This document shows positions 34,901 through 41,659 of a stretch of DNA of 64,000 nt, in pieces. Location of the stretch: the NCBI GenBank assembly GCA_030248195.1, contig JASAND010005539.1:1-64000 (forward strand), read 5' to 3'. Position 1 is the stretch's first letter, and the number at the start of each line of letters is the position of its first letter. The DNA is from Trissonchulus latispiculum. Its lineage: Eukaryota > Nematoda > Enoplea > Enoplida > Ironidae. A program made the translations under genes and the position numbers. The notes beneath the pieces were generated by a model. That model ran no database searches, was not told where the DNA came from, and saw nothing but the letters and a program-made list of their open reading frames with translations.

Positions 34901-37900
34901 CACGGGACGTCGTTATTGACAACATTCCGCACATGCTCGCTTTCGGTGAGCAGAAAACGGTTCGAATTGACGGCCAGCCGCATTTAATGATGTTCGGCGG
35001 TCCGGCCCGGGAACTGATCTTGGGCAGTCAACCGCTTCGTGGTTCCTTCGGCGGTCCACCGATTCAGCTCAAAATCAACGGGATGGAGCATAAGATTCAG
35101 CTGTGCGGGCCGCCTCCGGAGGTCAAAATTGAGCCCGAGCCGGACTACGAGCTCTATCGGTTTATGCCGAATCAGTCACGTCCCGACTATCGACCGTTGT
35201 ACAATCCCTATGGGGCCACAACGGGTTCTGGTGGAGGGGGCAGCGGACAGGGCCAGCTGCCTCTTCAGCATAGTGGGCCATCCACCCTGTCCACTAGTCA
35301 GTCCCAGAATCAGCAAGGTATTTAAATCTTTTTATGTCCTTCGATATGGTTCATTTTGTGTTGATTTTTATTTTTCACGTCCTGTCAGGGGTTGATCGGG
35401 GGGGCGTCGCGATTCGCAGGTAGGAAAAATAAAGGAGAACAATAGGGGAAAGCGCAAAAAAATCAAAAAATTTCACGCCGTCGGCGCGCCTTTTCTATTT
35501 TTTAACGGGATATTTTTTACGCGGCGAGAGAAAACCCAGTCTGAGATACGGGGAAAACCCATCGCCAGTGGGAGTCGCCCGTGAGATAGATCGGAATTTA
35601 ATTGCCTATTTTAAAGAGCGTCCAAAACTACCCTAGGGGTTGTATTATTGTAATACCTGCTGCTTCTCAGCAATTTTTTGGGGACTACGACGATTTTGAA
35701 ATTTTTGGTCCCAACATGGGGGTCAGACAGGGTCAATTTTGGTGTGTCACCCTGAACTACTGGAAACGCCTAGCCCAAAACGGACTACAGTCCCACAGAG
35801 GATATGTTTCGAACTTCACGATGGCGTATGCTCTGTGGCCCTAGTGCCTGTGGTTCGGCCTGGGGGTGACAGAGACTCGGCGGGAAAAACCATGTGCGGG
35901 GAAAACACAAGTTTTAAACTGAAATTTTCTAAACATTAGGAATAAAGGAAAAATTCATGCATTTCTAAGCTCAATAGAGCCTCTTGGTCAATTTGGTATA
36001 AACTTTACCTAGGTTCACCCTTCTATCTATGTGTGGTCCAAGTGGTCGAAATCTGGCATAGTGCCATTTTAAGCCAAATTTTTCAATTTAGTGAAAAATG
36101 GCCAATTTTTCACTAAAATGGGTCGGGCATGGCTTTAAATGCAACAACACGTTTTCTGTGTGATAGGATAACTGCAGAAATTAAGCTCATTTCAAAAATT
36201 TCCCAAATTTGCCTATGTTTTGTTTGTGCATACATACAAAACATACAAAATTTTCAAAATTCAATTTGACATGAATTTTTGTAAAAATACAGAAATTTTT
36301 CGATGTATGTAGATGTACTAAAAATGGCCCGCGTTTTCGAGTGATATAGTCAAACTGTTCTGGCATGCTTCCAGCAAAAATTAAGCTAGGTTTTTTCGCG
36401 CCGATGGGTTGTTCTCTCCGCTTTATGTTTTTCCCATCTGTTTGGTCAAAAATTTCTCATCAACAGGAAGGGTAAGAGAGGAGTTTTATAGCTCATTTTG
36501 AAGTTCTTCGCAAGGCCTCATGGTAATTATCATTAGATTTTCGATTTTGGCTTAGTAAAACGGTTTCAGCCAGAAATCGAAAATTTGGGTCTTTTATTTC
36601 CGGCCGCGCTATATTGTATTTATGATGAAAAGGCTTGAATTTTTTTGAATCCGATTTTTCGAAGAAAATTACTATGTATTTTTACCGCCACCCTCGTCAC
36701 CAAATCCATCCGCTAGTACGTCCTATTAACCGTTTTGGCATTCCTTGACAGATTCTGAAAGCGGATTTGACAAAATCGATGGCCTTTATTGGTGCCCAAA
36801 TTTTTGTTAAGAAAGGCCAACTTGGCAGCCTAAATCCAGGTATTTTGAGAAGTTTTTACATTTCTCTGTGGATAATTCACAATACAACTAGTTTTAATCT
36901 TTTTAAAATGCTCCCCGAAAATTCCTTCCCTTACTTCTTTCAGCTACGTAAATTATTTTTTCTGCTAGCGTTTTGCTGTTTCTGTTTTAGATAAATCATC
37001 TGTGCCTGGTGGTAGCAGTTCCGGTGATGCTGGCGGAGTTGGGGGTGGTCTGGCTCCTGAGGAATTGGGTAATCTAATGCGTAAGCTGACTGCTGCCGGT
37101 CTGTTGCCCCAGGTCGGGGGTTCGGGCACTTCTCCGCCGAGGGCTCCGCGGGCTGCCTTCATTGCTGCGGATGGACCCACAGAGCGACGAGCTCGATCCA
37201 CCCAGGTCCTGAAAGAGTTTAACATGCGGGATCTGAGAGTGTAAGTACATACTCCAATACTGTATATCATTTTGCCGTTTGGTTAGTTTTAAATGTTCAC
37301 GTTGCGATCCAGTTAAAAATGATTCTTGTGCTGATGATGATAACTTCAGAATTTGTCAGAATTTTCTGATGATTAACTGAATTCCTCGTTGCTGAAGCAC
37401 TGACTTGTTTCTCTCCGTTGTAATAGAGAAGGAAATCTGTTCTGACTGAACAGTAATTGAATCCGTTTATGTCGATTATTTTTTTGTTTAATGCATCATT
37501 TCCTTATGACATATTTGATATTCTAGTCGATATACTTCTGAAATTGAACATCTGTATCCGGTGGGTCAGCAGTGTCCCACCTGTGGGCAACGATTCCCTG
37601 AAGGTGAGACGGAAAAGTATTCTCGCCACCTGGATTGGCACTTTCAGCAGAATCAGCGTCTCAAGTATCAGCACGCTCGACCCTGGTTCATGGTGACTGA
37701 TGTAAGCTTTCTGGCGCATTTAATTAGTGTTTTCTAGAGTCTATGTGTTTTTGTCGAGCTATCAATTGATTATATACGTAGTTATTTAGTTATTAGTTAT
37801 TACTGAGTTACTGTAATTGTACTTGTTTCTTCCTGATTTGTTTGAATTCTGTTTGTAGTGGAGCATATTCTGATCAACGTGTCTAAAACACCTGCAATGT

Positions 37901-39870
37901 GAGAAGGTGTATATATAATAGGTTGTTTAGCTTTGCATGTTGGACGCTCTGTCATGTTAGTCTCTGTATATACCATGTTTAGGACTGGGTGAACTACGAT
38001 GAAATGGGCGAAGAAGCCACAGCCAAAGGTTAGTATTAATTAATTTTATATAGCTAATAGTTTTCGAAGACTTGTATTTCAGGTGTGTGGTTTCTCGCTG
38101 CTGATTTTTTCATAACTGCAGAACGTTGTTAGATACTTCGTTGTAAGTAATATTTTACCAAATCAATGCTTAGTTTTACGTGTTTATATTATCAGGATGT
38201 CTGTCTGTCTGTCTGTCTGTTCTCGGCCACTCTGCCCGTAGGCAATGTGGGGGTCAGTCAGTATTACTATCAGTATTGTCAGGATCACCGCTGTCTTCAT
38301 CGTTTTGTTGATTTGTTTTCGCTGGGTCTTTCGTGCGTTATCAATTTCGCTTTTCTGTGCGTTTTCATTTTGTTGTCATTTTGTTGTAGCCAGAAGTAAC
38401 GTCTTTGAGAGTCTGGGTGCTTTTCCAGCCCACATGGGTGGCGGAAGCGCCCCCAGAGGCGACAGTGAGACTCCGCCCATCCTGTCCACTGATTCCGTCC
38501 TTCCGGCTGCTTCTGACGATCAGGTACGAACGTGCTCACTTGGAATGATCAATGTCTACCAAATTTTCCTTTCTATAAATCCTTTCAAATTGAGATTATA
38601 AAAGCTGTATTACTTTAAACTTTTTATCGTAAAATTTGCATTATATTTAAGTTATAATATGTGTATGGTTTTGTTTCAGTCATGTGAGGTCTGTGGTGAA
38701 AAGATGGAACAGTTCTGGGATGAGGATGAGGAGATCTGGAAGCTTCGGAATGCCATGGCTGTGGATGGAAGGGTTTGTTTCCAAAAATGTCCTCACAGTT
38801 TCCTCTTTCTCTTCTGGGATTTTTATTATTTTTCTTTTCCTTTTTGACGATATTTCATGCTTATTAAGATACTACTTGTCGGATTTATCGTTGTTTTGCT
38901 AGACATACTATTGCGATGTAAATAATAATAGTAGTGTGGCGAGATGTGATAAGATTTCAGTCCTGCTTGGCTTATAGCTGTTAGAAAATTGTTTTTAAAT
39001 TAATTTCATAACTATAGTAACCATACGTACATTGTTAGTTTAATAATTGAAGCAAATTGTGTGTTGCAGGTATATCATCCCCTGTGTTATCAGGATGTTA
39101 GCCGTGTCAGTACTAGTGTAAGTTTGCGGAAGGTAGAACTGTTGTTTTTGGCATGCTTTGCAGTTAGTATATTGCACAATATAATGTACGTATCTTACTT
39201 GTCATGGTAGTACCCAGCGATTCAGCCAAAATTATTTGCTATAAAAAACTTTTGATCAATGAGTGATTAATTTCTTCATTTGTGCTGATTGACAATAATT
39301 ATTGAAATCTGCACCCCTTTGTCCCGTGCAGCTGATTGGTTAGATTTGTTTATATTTTAGATGGTGGAAGTCTCGGACTTGGATGCGACTTTGCCCGATT
39401 CTCTCCTTCCCGTTTCCTCCTCATCTTCCTCCCAGGCCGCCGCCAACGGCCACTCGGCGCCGGGTGGAGCTCCGGTCGGCGGCTTTCCCCGTTCAGAGTC
39501 AGATAGTCAGCTTCTGTCGGGTCTTAGAGCCGAACCACTGGCCAAACCTGAACCTGGCAGCTCAACCTCCGTCACCTCTTCAGCTGTTGCCCCTCCGCCT
39601 CCTTCATCCAGCGTTACGGTGGTTCGACCCACCGCCACCACCACCATTGGCAGTTCTGGAAAATCATCGACCGTCCTTTCCCTGATCAGTGATTTCCCGA
39701 TGCCACGCACCCTGGATGATGATCTGCCCATCATTCCGCCTGGAGGGAAATCGTCGGCCAAAGTCTCTACGCTGACCGCTTCGCTGGATCTGGCTAGCGC
39801 CGGTTCCACGACTGCGGTGTCAGAAGACGCTGGCGGGGATCGTACTCCGGTTCGTGATGAAATGGAATAA
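7832..39870 (+). CDS. PCF11: PCF11, pre-mRNA cleavage complex II factor (13 coding exons)
   Basis: Scaffold subunit of cleavage factor II. It binds the RNA polymerase II CTD and CLP1 and couples 3'-end cleavage to termination in the nucleus. Exons join in frame with GT-AG introns: 7832-8005, 28295-28423, 29014-29259, 30969-31205, 31690-32669, 33354-35317, 36991-37240, 37527-37701, 37983-38028, 38390-38523, 38680-38772, 39070-39117, 39361-39870. The spliced frame is 4986 nt, about 1661 residues (human PCF11 is about 1555). Order: CTD-interaction domain (1-~145), charged helical stretch (~220-280), Ser/Pro/Gly-rich middle with basic nuclear-signal-like clusters (KKRKR), FGGPP-type repeats (~1074-1190), a C2H2 finger (C1343, C1346, H1361, H1365) and a second Cys/His finger (C1447, C1450, H1479, C1482). 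Start: the first ATG of the ATGATG pair fits the CID N-terminus; a noncoding 5' exon is possible. Intron 1 is 20.3 kb. Identity is from remembered family sequence; exon ends are read from splice sites. Confidence 0.95.
8180..8210 (+). promoter_or_regulatory. Candidate intronic poly(A) site in PCF11 intron 1
   Basis: A TGTA element (8180-8183), AATAAA (8191-8196) and a GT-rich stretch TGTGGTGGTT (8201-8210) lie in the canonical order and spacing of a metazoan cleavage site, 186 nt past the exon 1 donor. Use of this site would give a short transcript encoding only the first half of the CID. In vertebrates PCF11 limits its own expression through premature polyadenylation in intron 1; that this site does the same here is inference. 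Confidence 0.55.
8562..9664. mobile_element. TIR element with GGGGAAAAACCCA arrays (PCF11 intron 1)
   Basis: Ends TATAGCCATGGGGGGAAAAA and its inverse CACCCCATGGCTATA. Several GGGGGAAAAACCCA units near 8740-8790 and inverted units at 9255-9295 and 9605-9650 give subterminal arrays. About 1.1 kb, no coding frame. Confidence 0.65.
9665..10025. other. Intron 1 sequence, nothing recognised
   Basis: AT-rich unique sequence with TATACGTATAT-type motifs; no gene or clear repeat seen. Confidence 0.4.
10034..10297. mobile_element. Short hAT-like element, TSD GTATATAC
   Basis: 264 bp bordered by GTATATAC at 10026-10033 and 10298-10305. Ends TAGTGTGGCCAG and CTGCTAGGCGCCT are only loosely inverted. 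The internal C run (CCCCTCACCCCCCCCCCCCC) is typical of the G-rich elements here. Confidence 0.55.
10430..12239. mobile_element. Element X copy 1 (GGGTAAAACCCGG ends), split by an insertion
   Basis: Ends carry GGGTAAAACCCGG and its inverse CCGGGTTTTACCC with GGCCGGGGCC arrays. The internal part (10500-11100, 12007-12180) is the reverse complement of 24006-26284, a second copy about 12 kb away in the same intron. The left terminus is not clean. Confidence 0.7.
11105..12006. mobile_element. Insertion in element X copy 1, TIR AGTCAGGTTCCC
   Basis: About 24-bp inverted ends AGTCAGGTTCCCAAAAAAAC and GTTTTTTTTGGGGAACCTGACT-like, 902 bp. The uninterrupted copy of X (reverse strand, around 25555-25620) gives the empty site; flanks share only about GTATA, so the duplication is short or eroded. 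Internal sequence has CAAGTTGG/CCAACTTG palindromes. Confidence 0.7.
12370..12628. mobile_element. TGGGCTTATTCTA family, second copy (left end lost)
   Basis: Closely matches 23090-23359: CTAAAAACATGCTAAAAATA, CTCCGGCGAAGCCGG mini-hairpin, GCCTTCTGA, then TAGAATAAGCCCAG at the right end. Confidence 0.7.
12852..13264. mobile_element. hAT-like element, TSD ATTTGATG
   Basis: 413 bp bordered by ATTTGATG at 12844-12851 and 13265-13272. Ends CATACACTAACATAGGG and, inverted, CATAGGTTAACACGGGG. Inside are three copies of a 31-bp unit, GGGGGCTTGTACCTTGAACC onwards (about 12900-12990). Confidence 0.65.
13345..13760. repeat. 148-bp tandem repeat element, copy 2
   Basis: Same left part (CCCAGCTCATTC, GCCGTCTGGCC), two repeat units and same right part as 1-870. 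Carries TGACGTCACGTG at about 13698, a perfect CRE octamer fused to an E-box. Copy 1 has five units, so unit number has changed since the copies separated. Confidence 0.8.
14127..14245. repeat. Repeat inverted relative to 17820-17927
   Basis: GGATCTCTTTAACTTTATCC through AGAGCATGATTTATA is the reverse complement of 17820-17927 with few changes. Followed by the palindrome TATAGGGGGGCGCG...CTCCCCCTATA. Confidence 0.7.
14281..15174. other. Intron 1 sequence, nothing recognised
   Basis: No gene. Has a GGCCGGCC palindromic patch (14600-14660) and GTGCTGTATGTGCTG/CAGCACC motifs near 15025-15060 reminiscent of the satellite that follows. Confidence 0.4.
15175..15690. repeat. 153-bp satellite, about 3.3 units
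   Basis: TTGCGCTGCAGTAGAGTGCTGC starts units at 15175, 15328, 15481 and 15628 (spacings 153, 153, 147). Each has the short hairpin GTGCTG...CAGCAC. Units 1-3 are nearly identical; the last is truncated. Confidence 0.9.
15899..17001. mobile_element. Long-TIR MITE with a SINE in its middle
   Basis: Two 180-bp arms (15899-16078 and 16822-17001) are almost perfect reverse complements, starting CAAGAATAAAAATGCTCC. The middle (about 740 bp) holds a SINE. No transposase and no clear target duplication. Confidence 0.85.
16362..16747 (+). mobile_element. tRNA-derived SINE, TSD CAGATGCA
   Basis: tRNA-like head (about 16370-16440) with an A box TGGTTAAGGCG and a B box GGTTCGAATCC, then a body with CCCTTGAGCAAGG and a T-rich end. 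Bordered by CAGATGCA at 16354-16361 and 16748-16755. The acceptor stem does not pair (GTGCCGT/GCCGTGC against CTGCCAC), so it is not a functional tRNA gene. A body fragment recurs near 53972-54032. Confidence 0.85.
17012..17620. mobile_element. hAT-type element, TSD GTTGGAAT
   Basis: Ends CAGTGTTTTTTTTCGC and GAGCAAAAAACACTG with 8-bp duplications GTTGGAAT at 17004-17011 and 17621-17628. Subterminal parts both carry AACGTTACACA and GCCAAAATTTTTT. No intact transposase frame. Confidence 0.85.
17631..17815. repeat. Imperfect palindrome
   Basis: GAGATGTGCTCTATTTAATGG through GCTGTAGCTTGC (17631-17677) pairs with 17767-17813; about 90-bp loop. Possibly remains of another long-TIR element. Confidence 0.7.
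17941..19152. mobile_element. TTAA-target element, TTAA-1, inserted in repeat B
   Basis: Bordered by TTAA at 17937-17940 and 19153-19156, ends GGGGGGGGCC and GGACCCCCCCC. Left flank AAGGTTCTTAGC and right flank ATCTATTGTA are joined without the element at 2547-2568 in repeat B copy 1. A full-length relative is at 45819-46776. TTAA duplication is the piggyBac signature, but the G-rich ends are not the usual CCC/GGG order, so family is open. Confidence 0.8.
19153..19676. repeat. Repeat B copy 2
   Basis: Matches 2556-3165 over its length: AAAGCGGCATGCTAAAACC, the hairpin GGGGGGCGGAGCCCCCC, GCCATTAAAACGCTATTG and the end CCGTATCTACGCTAGTG. Lacks the TATATA insertions of copy 1. Confidence 0.8.
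19677..19790. repeat. Solo arm of the TTGCGCAATTCCCC element
   Basis: TCTTGCGCAATTCCCCGCCC through GTATGGGTGCATACTAGAGG matches the terminal arms of 22337-22940. Confidence 0.7.
19791..20130. other. Intron 1 sequence, nothing recognised
   Basis: AT-rich, no gene or repeat recognised. Confidence 0.4.
20131..20280. mobile_element. Miniature hAT-like element
   Basis: 150 bp with ends CAGTGGCGTTTCCAGGG and CCTGGATACGCCCCTG. The flanking bases do not form a clear duplication. Confidence 0.55.
20612..20978. mobile_element. MITE in the left arm, TTAA/TAA-type target
   Basis: 367 bp, ends with GGTTTACACTATCAAACTTT and its inverse. Flanks CTAA (20608-20611) and TTAA (20979-20982); the uninterrupted opposite arm (around 22990-23005) reads AAACTAAGGACTT, so a 3-4 bp T(T)AA target was duplicated. 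Confidence 0.8.
21203..21476. mobile_element. hAT-like MITE, TSD ACACAGAG
   Basis: Ends GGATCAAGTAAACAAT and ATTGTTTACTTGATCC bordered by ACACAGAG at 21195-21202 and 21477-21484. Contains a fragment (about 21229-21322) of the GGGGGGACCAAGGG family. Confidence 0.8.
21590..21960. repeat. Repeat related to 50222-50310
   Basis: GCATGGGCATGTTTTCGACC and TCGATTTCGCGAAATTCGAT are inverted relative to 50222-50310. The rest is AT-rich core of the outer element. Confidence 0.5.
22337..22940. mobile_element. TIR element TTGCGCAATTCCCC in the right arm
   Basis: About 98-bp arms (22337-22435, 22848-22940) that pair; flanks ACATGCAC and GCATGCAC (7 of 8 equal), empty site on the other arm near 21015-21030. 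Encloses the palindrome at 22483-22773. Confidence 0.75.
22483..22773. mobile_element. Near-perfect 291-bp palindrome, GTAAGGGGGGACC family
   Basis: GTAAGGGGGGACCAAGGGAA pairs with the right end TTCCCCTTGGTCCCCCCTTAC; pairing continues through GCTGAGCACGAATCCGAAAT to a GCTTAT-rich centre. Relatives with one intact end at 21229-21322 and 49928-50229. Confidence 0.85.
23040..23359. mobile_element. TGGGCTTATTCTA family, intact copy
   Basis: TIR TGGGCTTATTCTA...TAGAATAAGCCCA, flanks GGTTTTC (23033-23039) and GGTTTTTC (23360-23367). The opposite arm at 20560-20585 gives the empty site (GGTTTTTCTTAGGCTGG on the reverse strand). Confidence 0.85.
23417..23997. other. Intron 1 sequence between nests
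   Basis: No gene or complete repeat recognised. An open frame on the + strand here has no family similarity that I can see and overlaps a G run, so I do not call it. Confidence 0.4.
24152..25075. mobile_element. hAT-type element inside the hAT element, TSD ATGGGCAC
   Basis: Ends CATGGGCGCACCCAGG and CCTGGGTGCGCCCCTG bordered by ATGGGCAC at 24144-24151 and 25076-25083, i.e. the target is the terminus of the outer element. Inside: a 41-bp minisatellite and the GGGGGGCTCCGCCCCCC hairpin. Confidence 0.88.
24283..24690. repeat. 41-bp minisatellite of mini-hairpins
   Basis: About nine degenerate units of CTCGCCTTCGGCGCTTTTCT plus an AT-rich spacer; each has a GCGCC-type short stem such as CGCCTTCGGCG. 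The best units (24370-24450) repeat exactly every 41 bp. Confidence 0.85.
25402..25478. repeat. (AT)n microsatellite
   Basis: About 38 dinucleotides, within element X and adjacent to the end of a hAT-type element that used it as target. Confidence 0.95.
26293..27576. other. Intron 1 sequence, nothing recognised
   Basis: 1.3 kb without gene or clear repeat ends. Two overlapping + frames near 27014-27266 show no family similarity. Confidence 0.4.
27577..27920. mobile_element. hAT-type element, TAGTGATGGGCA family, TSD GCAATTAT
   Basis: Ends TAATGATGGGCACT and GCGCCCATCACTA; GCAATTAT at 27569-27576 and 27921-27928. Subterminal ATATCCGG arrays. Good uninterrupted reference for 24139-25401. Confidence 0.88.
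28295..28423 (+). CDS. PCF11: PCF11 exon 2: CID middle helices
   Basis: Acceptor TTCAG at 28290-28294, donor GTAAGT at 28424. Codes 43 residues in phase 0, including YIMYLIDSIVKNV and LFAKNLVTNFVNVFRS. These are the best conserved CID helices of PCF11 (human counterpart reads LPVMYLMDSIVKNV). Confidence 0.95.
28424..29013. mobile_element. PCF11 intron 2: relic of the same hAT-type family and (AT)n
   Basis: Right half 28700-28872 keeps GGATATCCGG arrays and the end GTGCCCATCACTA, followed by (AT)n at 28873-28914. The left end is degenerate (GGATAATATCCGATTT near 28530). Confidence 0.7.
29014..29259 (+). CDS. PCF11: PCF11 exon 3: CID end and start of Ser/Thr-rich linker
   Basis: Acceptor TTTTAG, donor GTACGT, phase 0 on both sides. 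Codes 82 residues. The first half (TRALMYRLRQTWADYFP...LDPAWP-like EIDPAWPI) is the terminal CID helix pair. The second half is a Ser/Thr-rich linker. Confidence 0.95.
29429..30765. mobile_element. 1.34-kb fold-back element in PCF11 intron 3, TA target
   Basis: Two arms of about 620 bp (29429-30050, 30148-30765) are reverse complements at roughly 90%, starting AAGTCTGACCAAAAAATG, with a loop of about 100 bp. TA lies on both sides (29427-29428, 30766-30767), as for Tc1/mariner MITEs. Lies wholly in the intron, so it would fold in the pre-mRNA. Confidence 0.88.
30969..31205 (+). CDS. PCF11: PCF11 exon 4: Pro-rich segment then charged helix
   Basis: Acceptor TTTTAG, donor GTACTT, phase 0. Codes 79 residues: a Pro/Ser-rich half, then an Arg/Glu/Gln-rich helix (about residues 225-262) that looks coiled-coil forming and continues into exon 5. 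Confidence 0.9.
31206..31689. other. PCF11 intron 4
   Basis: GT-AG intron, AT-rich with a pyrimidine-rich 3' half. Nothing else seen. Confidence 0.7.
31690..32669 (+). CDS. PCF11: PCF11 exon 5: low-complexity middle with basic clusters
   Basis: Acceptor TTTTTAG, donor GTAAGT. Ends two bases into a Val codon completed by exon 6. About 326 residues rich in Ser, Ala, Pro and Thr. Contains two IKQE/VKPD-like sites (the first a SUMO-type consensus), and basic clusters PPKKRKRG and DPKRPKRA that could be nuclear import signals. GC content is clearly higher than in the flanking introns. Confidence 0.93.
32670..33353. other. PCF11 intron 5
   Basis: GT-AG intron; no repeat recognised. Confidence 0.7.
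33354..35317 (+). CDS. PCF11: PCF11 exon 6: RGG/Pro-Gly region and FGGPP repeats
   Basis: The largest exon, 1964 nt. It opens with LFGTQDEDMR, a short conserved PCF11 segment, then a Gly/Pro/Arg-rich region with a helix (HRLDQGEITQRDYDEIYRGL) and ends with about six repeats of 19-21 residues of the form IDGxPHxxxFGGPPxxxxI (about 1074-1190), the animal PCF11 repeat. The donor lies before the in-frame stop: CAGCAAG then GTATTT. Confidence 0.95.
35318..36990. other. PCF11 intron 6 with element fragments
   Basis: Contains a CGCCGTCGGCGCG mini-hairpin (about 35477) and GGGGAAAACCCA units at 35525-35565 with related inverted units near 35880-35905, resembling the ends of 8562-9664. No complete element. 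Confidence 0.5.
36991..37240 (+). CDS. PCF11: PCF11 exon 7: linker before zinc finger 1
   Basis: Acceptor TTTTAG, donor GTAAGT. Gly/Ser-rich start, then GNLMRKLTAAGLLP and VLKEFNMRDLRV, equivalent to the conserved helices preceding the first PCF11 zinc finger. Phase 1 in, phase 2 out. Confidence 0.92.
37527..37701 (+). CDS. PCF11: PCF11 exon 8: first C-terminal zinc finger
   Basis: Acceptor TTCTAG, donor GTAAGC. Codes YPVGQQCPTCGQRF then a linker and SRHLDWHF, a CxxC...HxxxH finger (C1343, C1346, H1361, H1365), followed by RPWFMVTD. This finger flanks the CLP1-binding segment in known PCF11 proteins. Confidence 0.95.
37983..38028 (+). CDS. PCF11: PCF11 exon 9: micro-exon of the CLP1-binding segment
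   Basis: Only 46 nt. Codes DWVNYDEMGEEATAK, matching the conserved DWIEFEEIADLEERAK-like segment between the two fingers that contacts CLP1. Acceptor TTTAG, donor GTTAGT, ends phase 1. Confidence 0.88.
38390..38523 (+). CDS. PCF11: PCF11 exon 10: linker to zinc finger 2
   Basis: Acceptor TTGTAG, donor GTACGA. Codes ARSNVFESLGAFPAHMGG... , a poorly conserved linker. The joined phase (1 then 2 bases) restores the frame into exon 11. Confidence 0.88.
38680..38772 (+). CDS. PCF11: PCF11 exon 11: first half of zinc finger 2
   Basis: Acceptor TTTCAG, donor GTTTGT, 31 codons in phase 0. Codes CEVCGEKMEQFWDEDEEIW and LRNAMAVDGR, near identical in pattern to animal PCF11 (CEICQEQFEQYWDEEEEEW in human). 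Confidence 0.95.
39070..39117 (+). CDS. PCF11: PCF11 exon 12: second half of zinc finger 2 (micro-exon)
   Basis: 48 nt, phase 0, acceptor TTGCAG, donor GTAAGT. Codes VYHPLCYQDVSRVSTS and supplies H1479 and C1482 to the finger begun in exon 11. Confidence 0.92.
39361..39870 (+). CDS. PCF11: PCF11 exon 13: terminal coding exon
   Basis: Acceptor TTTTAG at 39355-39360; 169 residues then TAA at 39868-39870. Low-complexity Ser/Pro/Thr tail without a recognisable domain. High GC and codon use match exons 5 and 6, which supports it being translated. Confidence 0.88.
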   Translation: MVEVSDLDATLPDSLLPVSSSSSSQAAANGHSAPGGAPVGGFPRSESDSQLLSGLRAEPLAKPEPGSSTSVTSSAVAPPPPSSSVTVVRPTATTTIGSSGKSSTVLSLISDFPMPRTLDDDLPIIPPGGKSSAKVSTLTASLDLASAGSTTAVSEDAGGDRTPVRDEME

Positions 39871-40402
39871 CAGTGGTGATAAAATGAAGGCTTTACCGTA
39901 ATTGTCATAATTTAAGCTGTCTACTAATCAATGCTGTATACTTGTTATTGGCTCTAGGTTGCATGTTTTTTCAAGGCCATTGTCTTAATATCGTTTGTTC
40001 ATTTCCTGTTAGCTGTATAATAAGTTGTGTAAATGTGTCCTATTACTCCTGGTGATATTGGAATGGAGAGCTAAGCCGAGCCGGATTGGTGATCAGCGTC
40101 ATGAAACGGCGCAATGATAATTGACTTCTGACTGTTGTATGACGTAGATAGATTCTCTATAGAAGACATCATTTAACTGCTACTCCGTTGTTATGTTTGT
40201 ACTAGTATTTTTGTGGTTTAAAGTCAATTGGTTCTACTTTATTTATGTATTTCCTGGTTGTATTCAGATGGGCACTGCGTATATTTTGCTTGTGTTCAGT
40301 TTTGTTGCTTTATTTTTCTGTATATAGTGTATGTTTATCAGTTTCAGATATTCGCCAACACTGGCTGGCCAGTGAAAAGATTCGCTCAATGTGCAGAGTC
40401 AA

Positions 40403-40408
40403 AATAAA
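40403..40408 (+). terminator. PCF11 poly(A) signal
   Basis: AATAAA 533 nt after the stop codon, followed by a T/GT-rich stretch (TTATTTATTGTTTTG). This makes a 3' UTR of about 0.55 kb. No other canonical hexamer lies between the stop and here that is also followed by a GT-rich element. Confidence 0.6.
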
Positions 40409-40977
40409 TTATTTATTGTTTTGAAAAATTCACAACTCCATAGCTTGCTAGGATCAGGCACGTTATCAAAGAAAACAATAGGCAGCCAGACCGGCTAGAA
40501 GAGTTGCAAAGAAAATGCAACATGCCTTCATTTTGTTGAGGCTGAGTGTCAACTTTTGCTAGCTAGAGAAATCGGGTTAAACAGTTAGGCAAATTTTAGT
40601 ATCGAAAACATTCCTTGAGTTTGTATTTGTTCGGTATCATGGAGGTTCAAAGTAGTTGCTGAAGTAGTTTGAATAGTTCGTTATTGATGACATCTTACTA
40701 TACCTTATCAGCTTAGTTAGTTAGAGAAATGGTTTGGACAACACTGGAACTGTGTGACAACTAGCTAAAAGACTATTATTTTATGCTATTAATTTGCTTA
40801 CCATATTTAAATAAACCTTTATTATTAATATATTTTGGGTATTATAGTTGGTTAGGGATAAGTAGTATTTGTAGCGTAGTCTAACGTTTTCTAGCAAGGC
40901 TAACTTTGGCTAGGATCAGGATGTCTGCTTAAGTATAACGCTAACGTACAGCAGGCGCTTAAGACGTCTATCTTCAG

Positions 40978-41650
40978 TGGTCAGAATTTCATTAGTCAGA
41001 AACTAACTTTTCAAACTTTCATTAGTCAGAATTTAGGTTTTTGAAAAGTTGAACTGTCCGAATTTCAATAGAATTTCGTTCGTCAGAATTTTGCAAAAAA
41101 GCACTGTTCTTCCTTGTGCAAAATGTAACAAGAGCTGATCTTGATGATAATTTTATAAAATGATTTCTAGTCGACATGTGTCTTGGTTGTACCACCAGCA
41201 ACGAGCAAACTTTCATTTCAAAAGGGTTCCCCAACAACTGGGTTGGTTCCGCCTACACCTACCTACATTTTATAGACAGGAAATGAAGATAGTCTGTTTC
41301 GTTCGAATTCTAAAATAATCAGAATGGCCAAGAGTACGTAATAACTGTTGAATTATGTACTCTTGGTATGTCGAAAATTATCGGGAAAAGCCCTAAGACT
41401 GTGCAGCAACGTGCAAAATTTTGAAGAACCTAGAAAAATAAAATTCTGACTTACGAAATTCTGACTAATGAAATTCTGACTTATGAAATTCTGACACATG
41501 AAAGTTCAACTTATATTATTTCAAATTTTAAATTCTGGCTGATGAAATTCTAACTAACGAAATTCTGACTAATGAAATTCTGACTAACGAAATTCTGACT
41601 AATGAAATTCTGACTAATACGATTCTGACTGACGAATTGCAGCCGATGCT
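40978..41650. repeat. Palindromic array of 15-bp GAAATTCTGACTAAT units
   Basis: About ten direct units on the right (41443-41640) and three or four inverted units on the left (40978-41100) around a 340-bp centre. Looks like a TIR element with terminal binding-site-like arrays, or two facing minisatellites. Confidence 0.75.
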
Positions 41651-41659
41651 GGCTGGAAT

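Larger units (their letters stand above)
37702..39360. other. PCF11 introns 8-12
   Basis: Five short GT-AG introns (156-361 nt) between micro-exons. A (TGTC)5-like run at 38200-38220. No mobile element seen, in contrast to introns 1-3. Confidence 0.6.

Noticed and set aside
31883..35395. Alternative frames overlapping PCF11 exons 5 and 6 on both strands
   Set aside because: High GC coding sequence gives long shadow frames; only the frame joined by splice sites carries PCF11 motifs.
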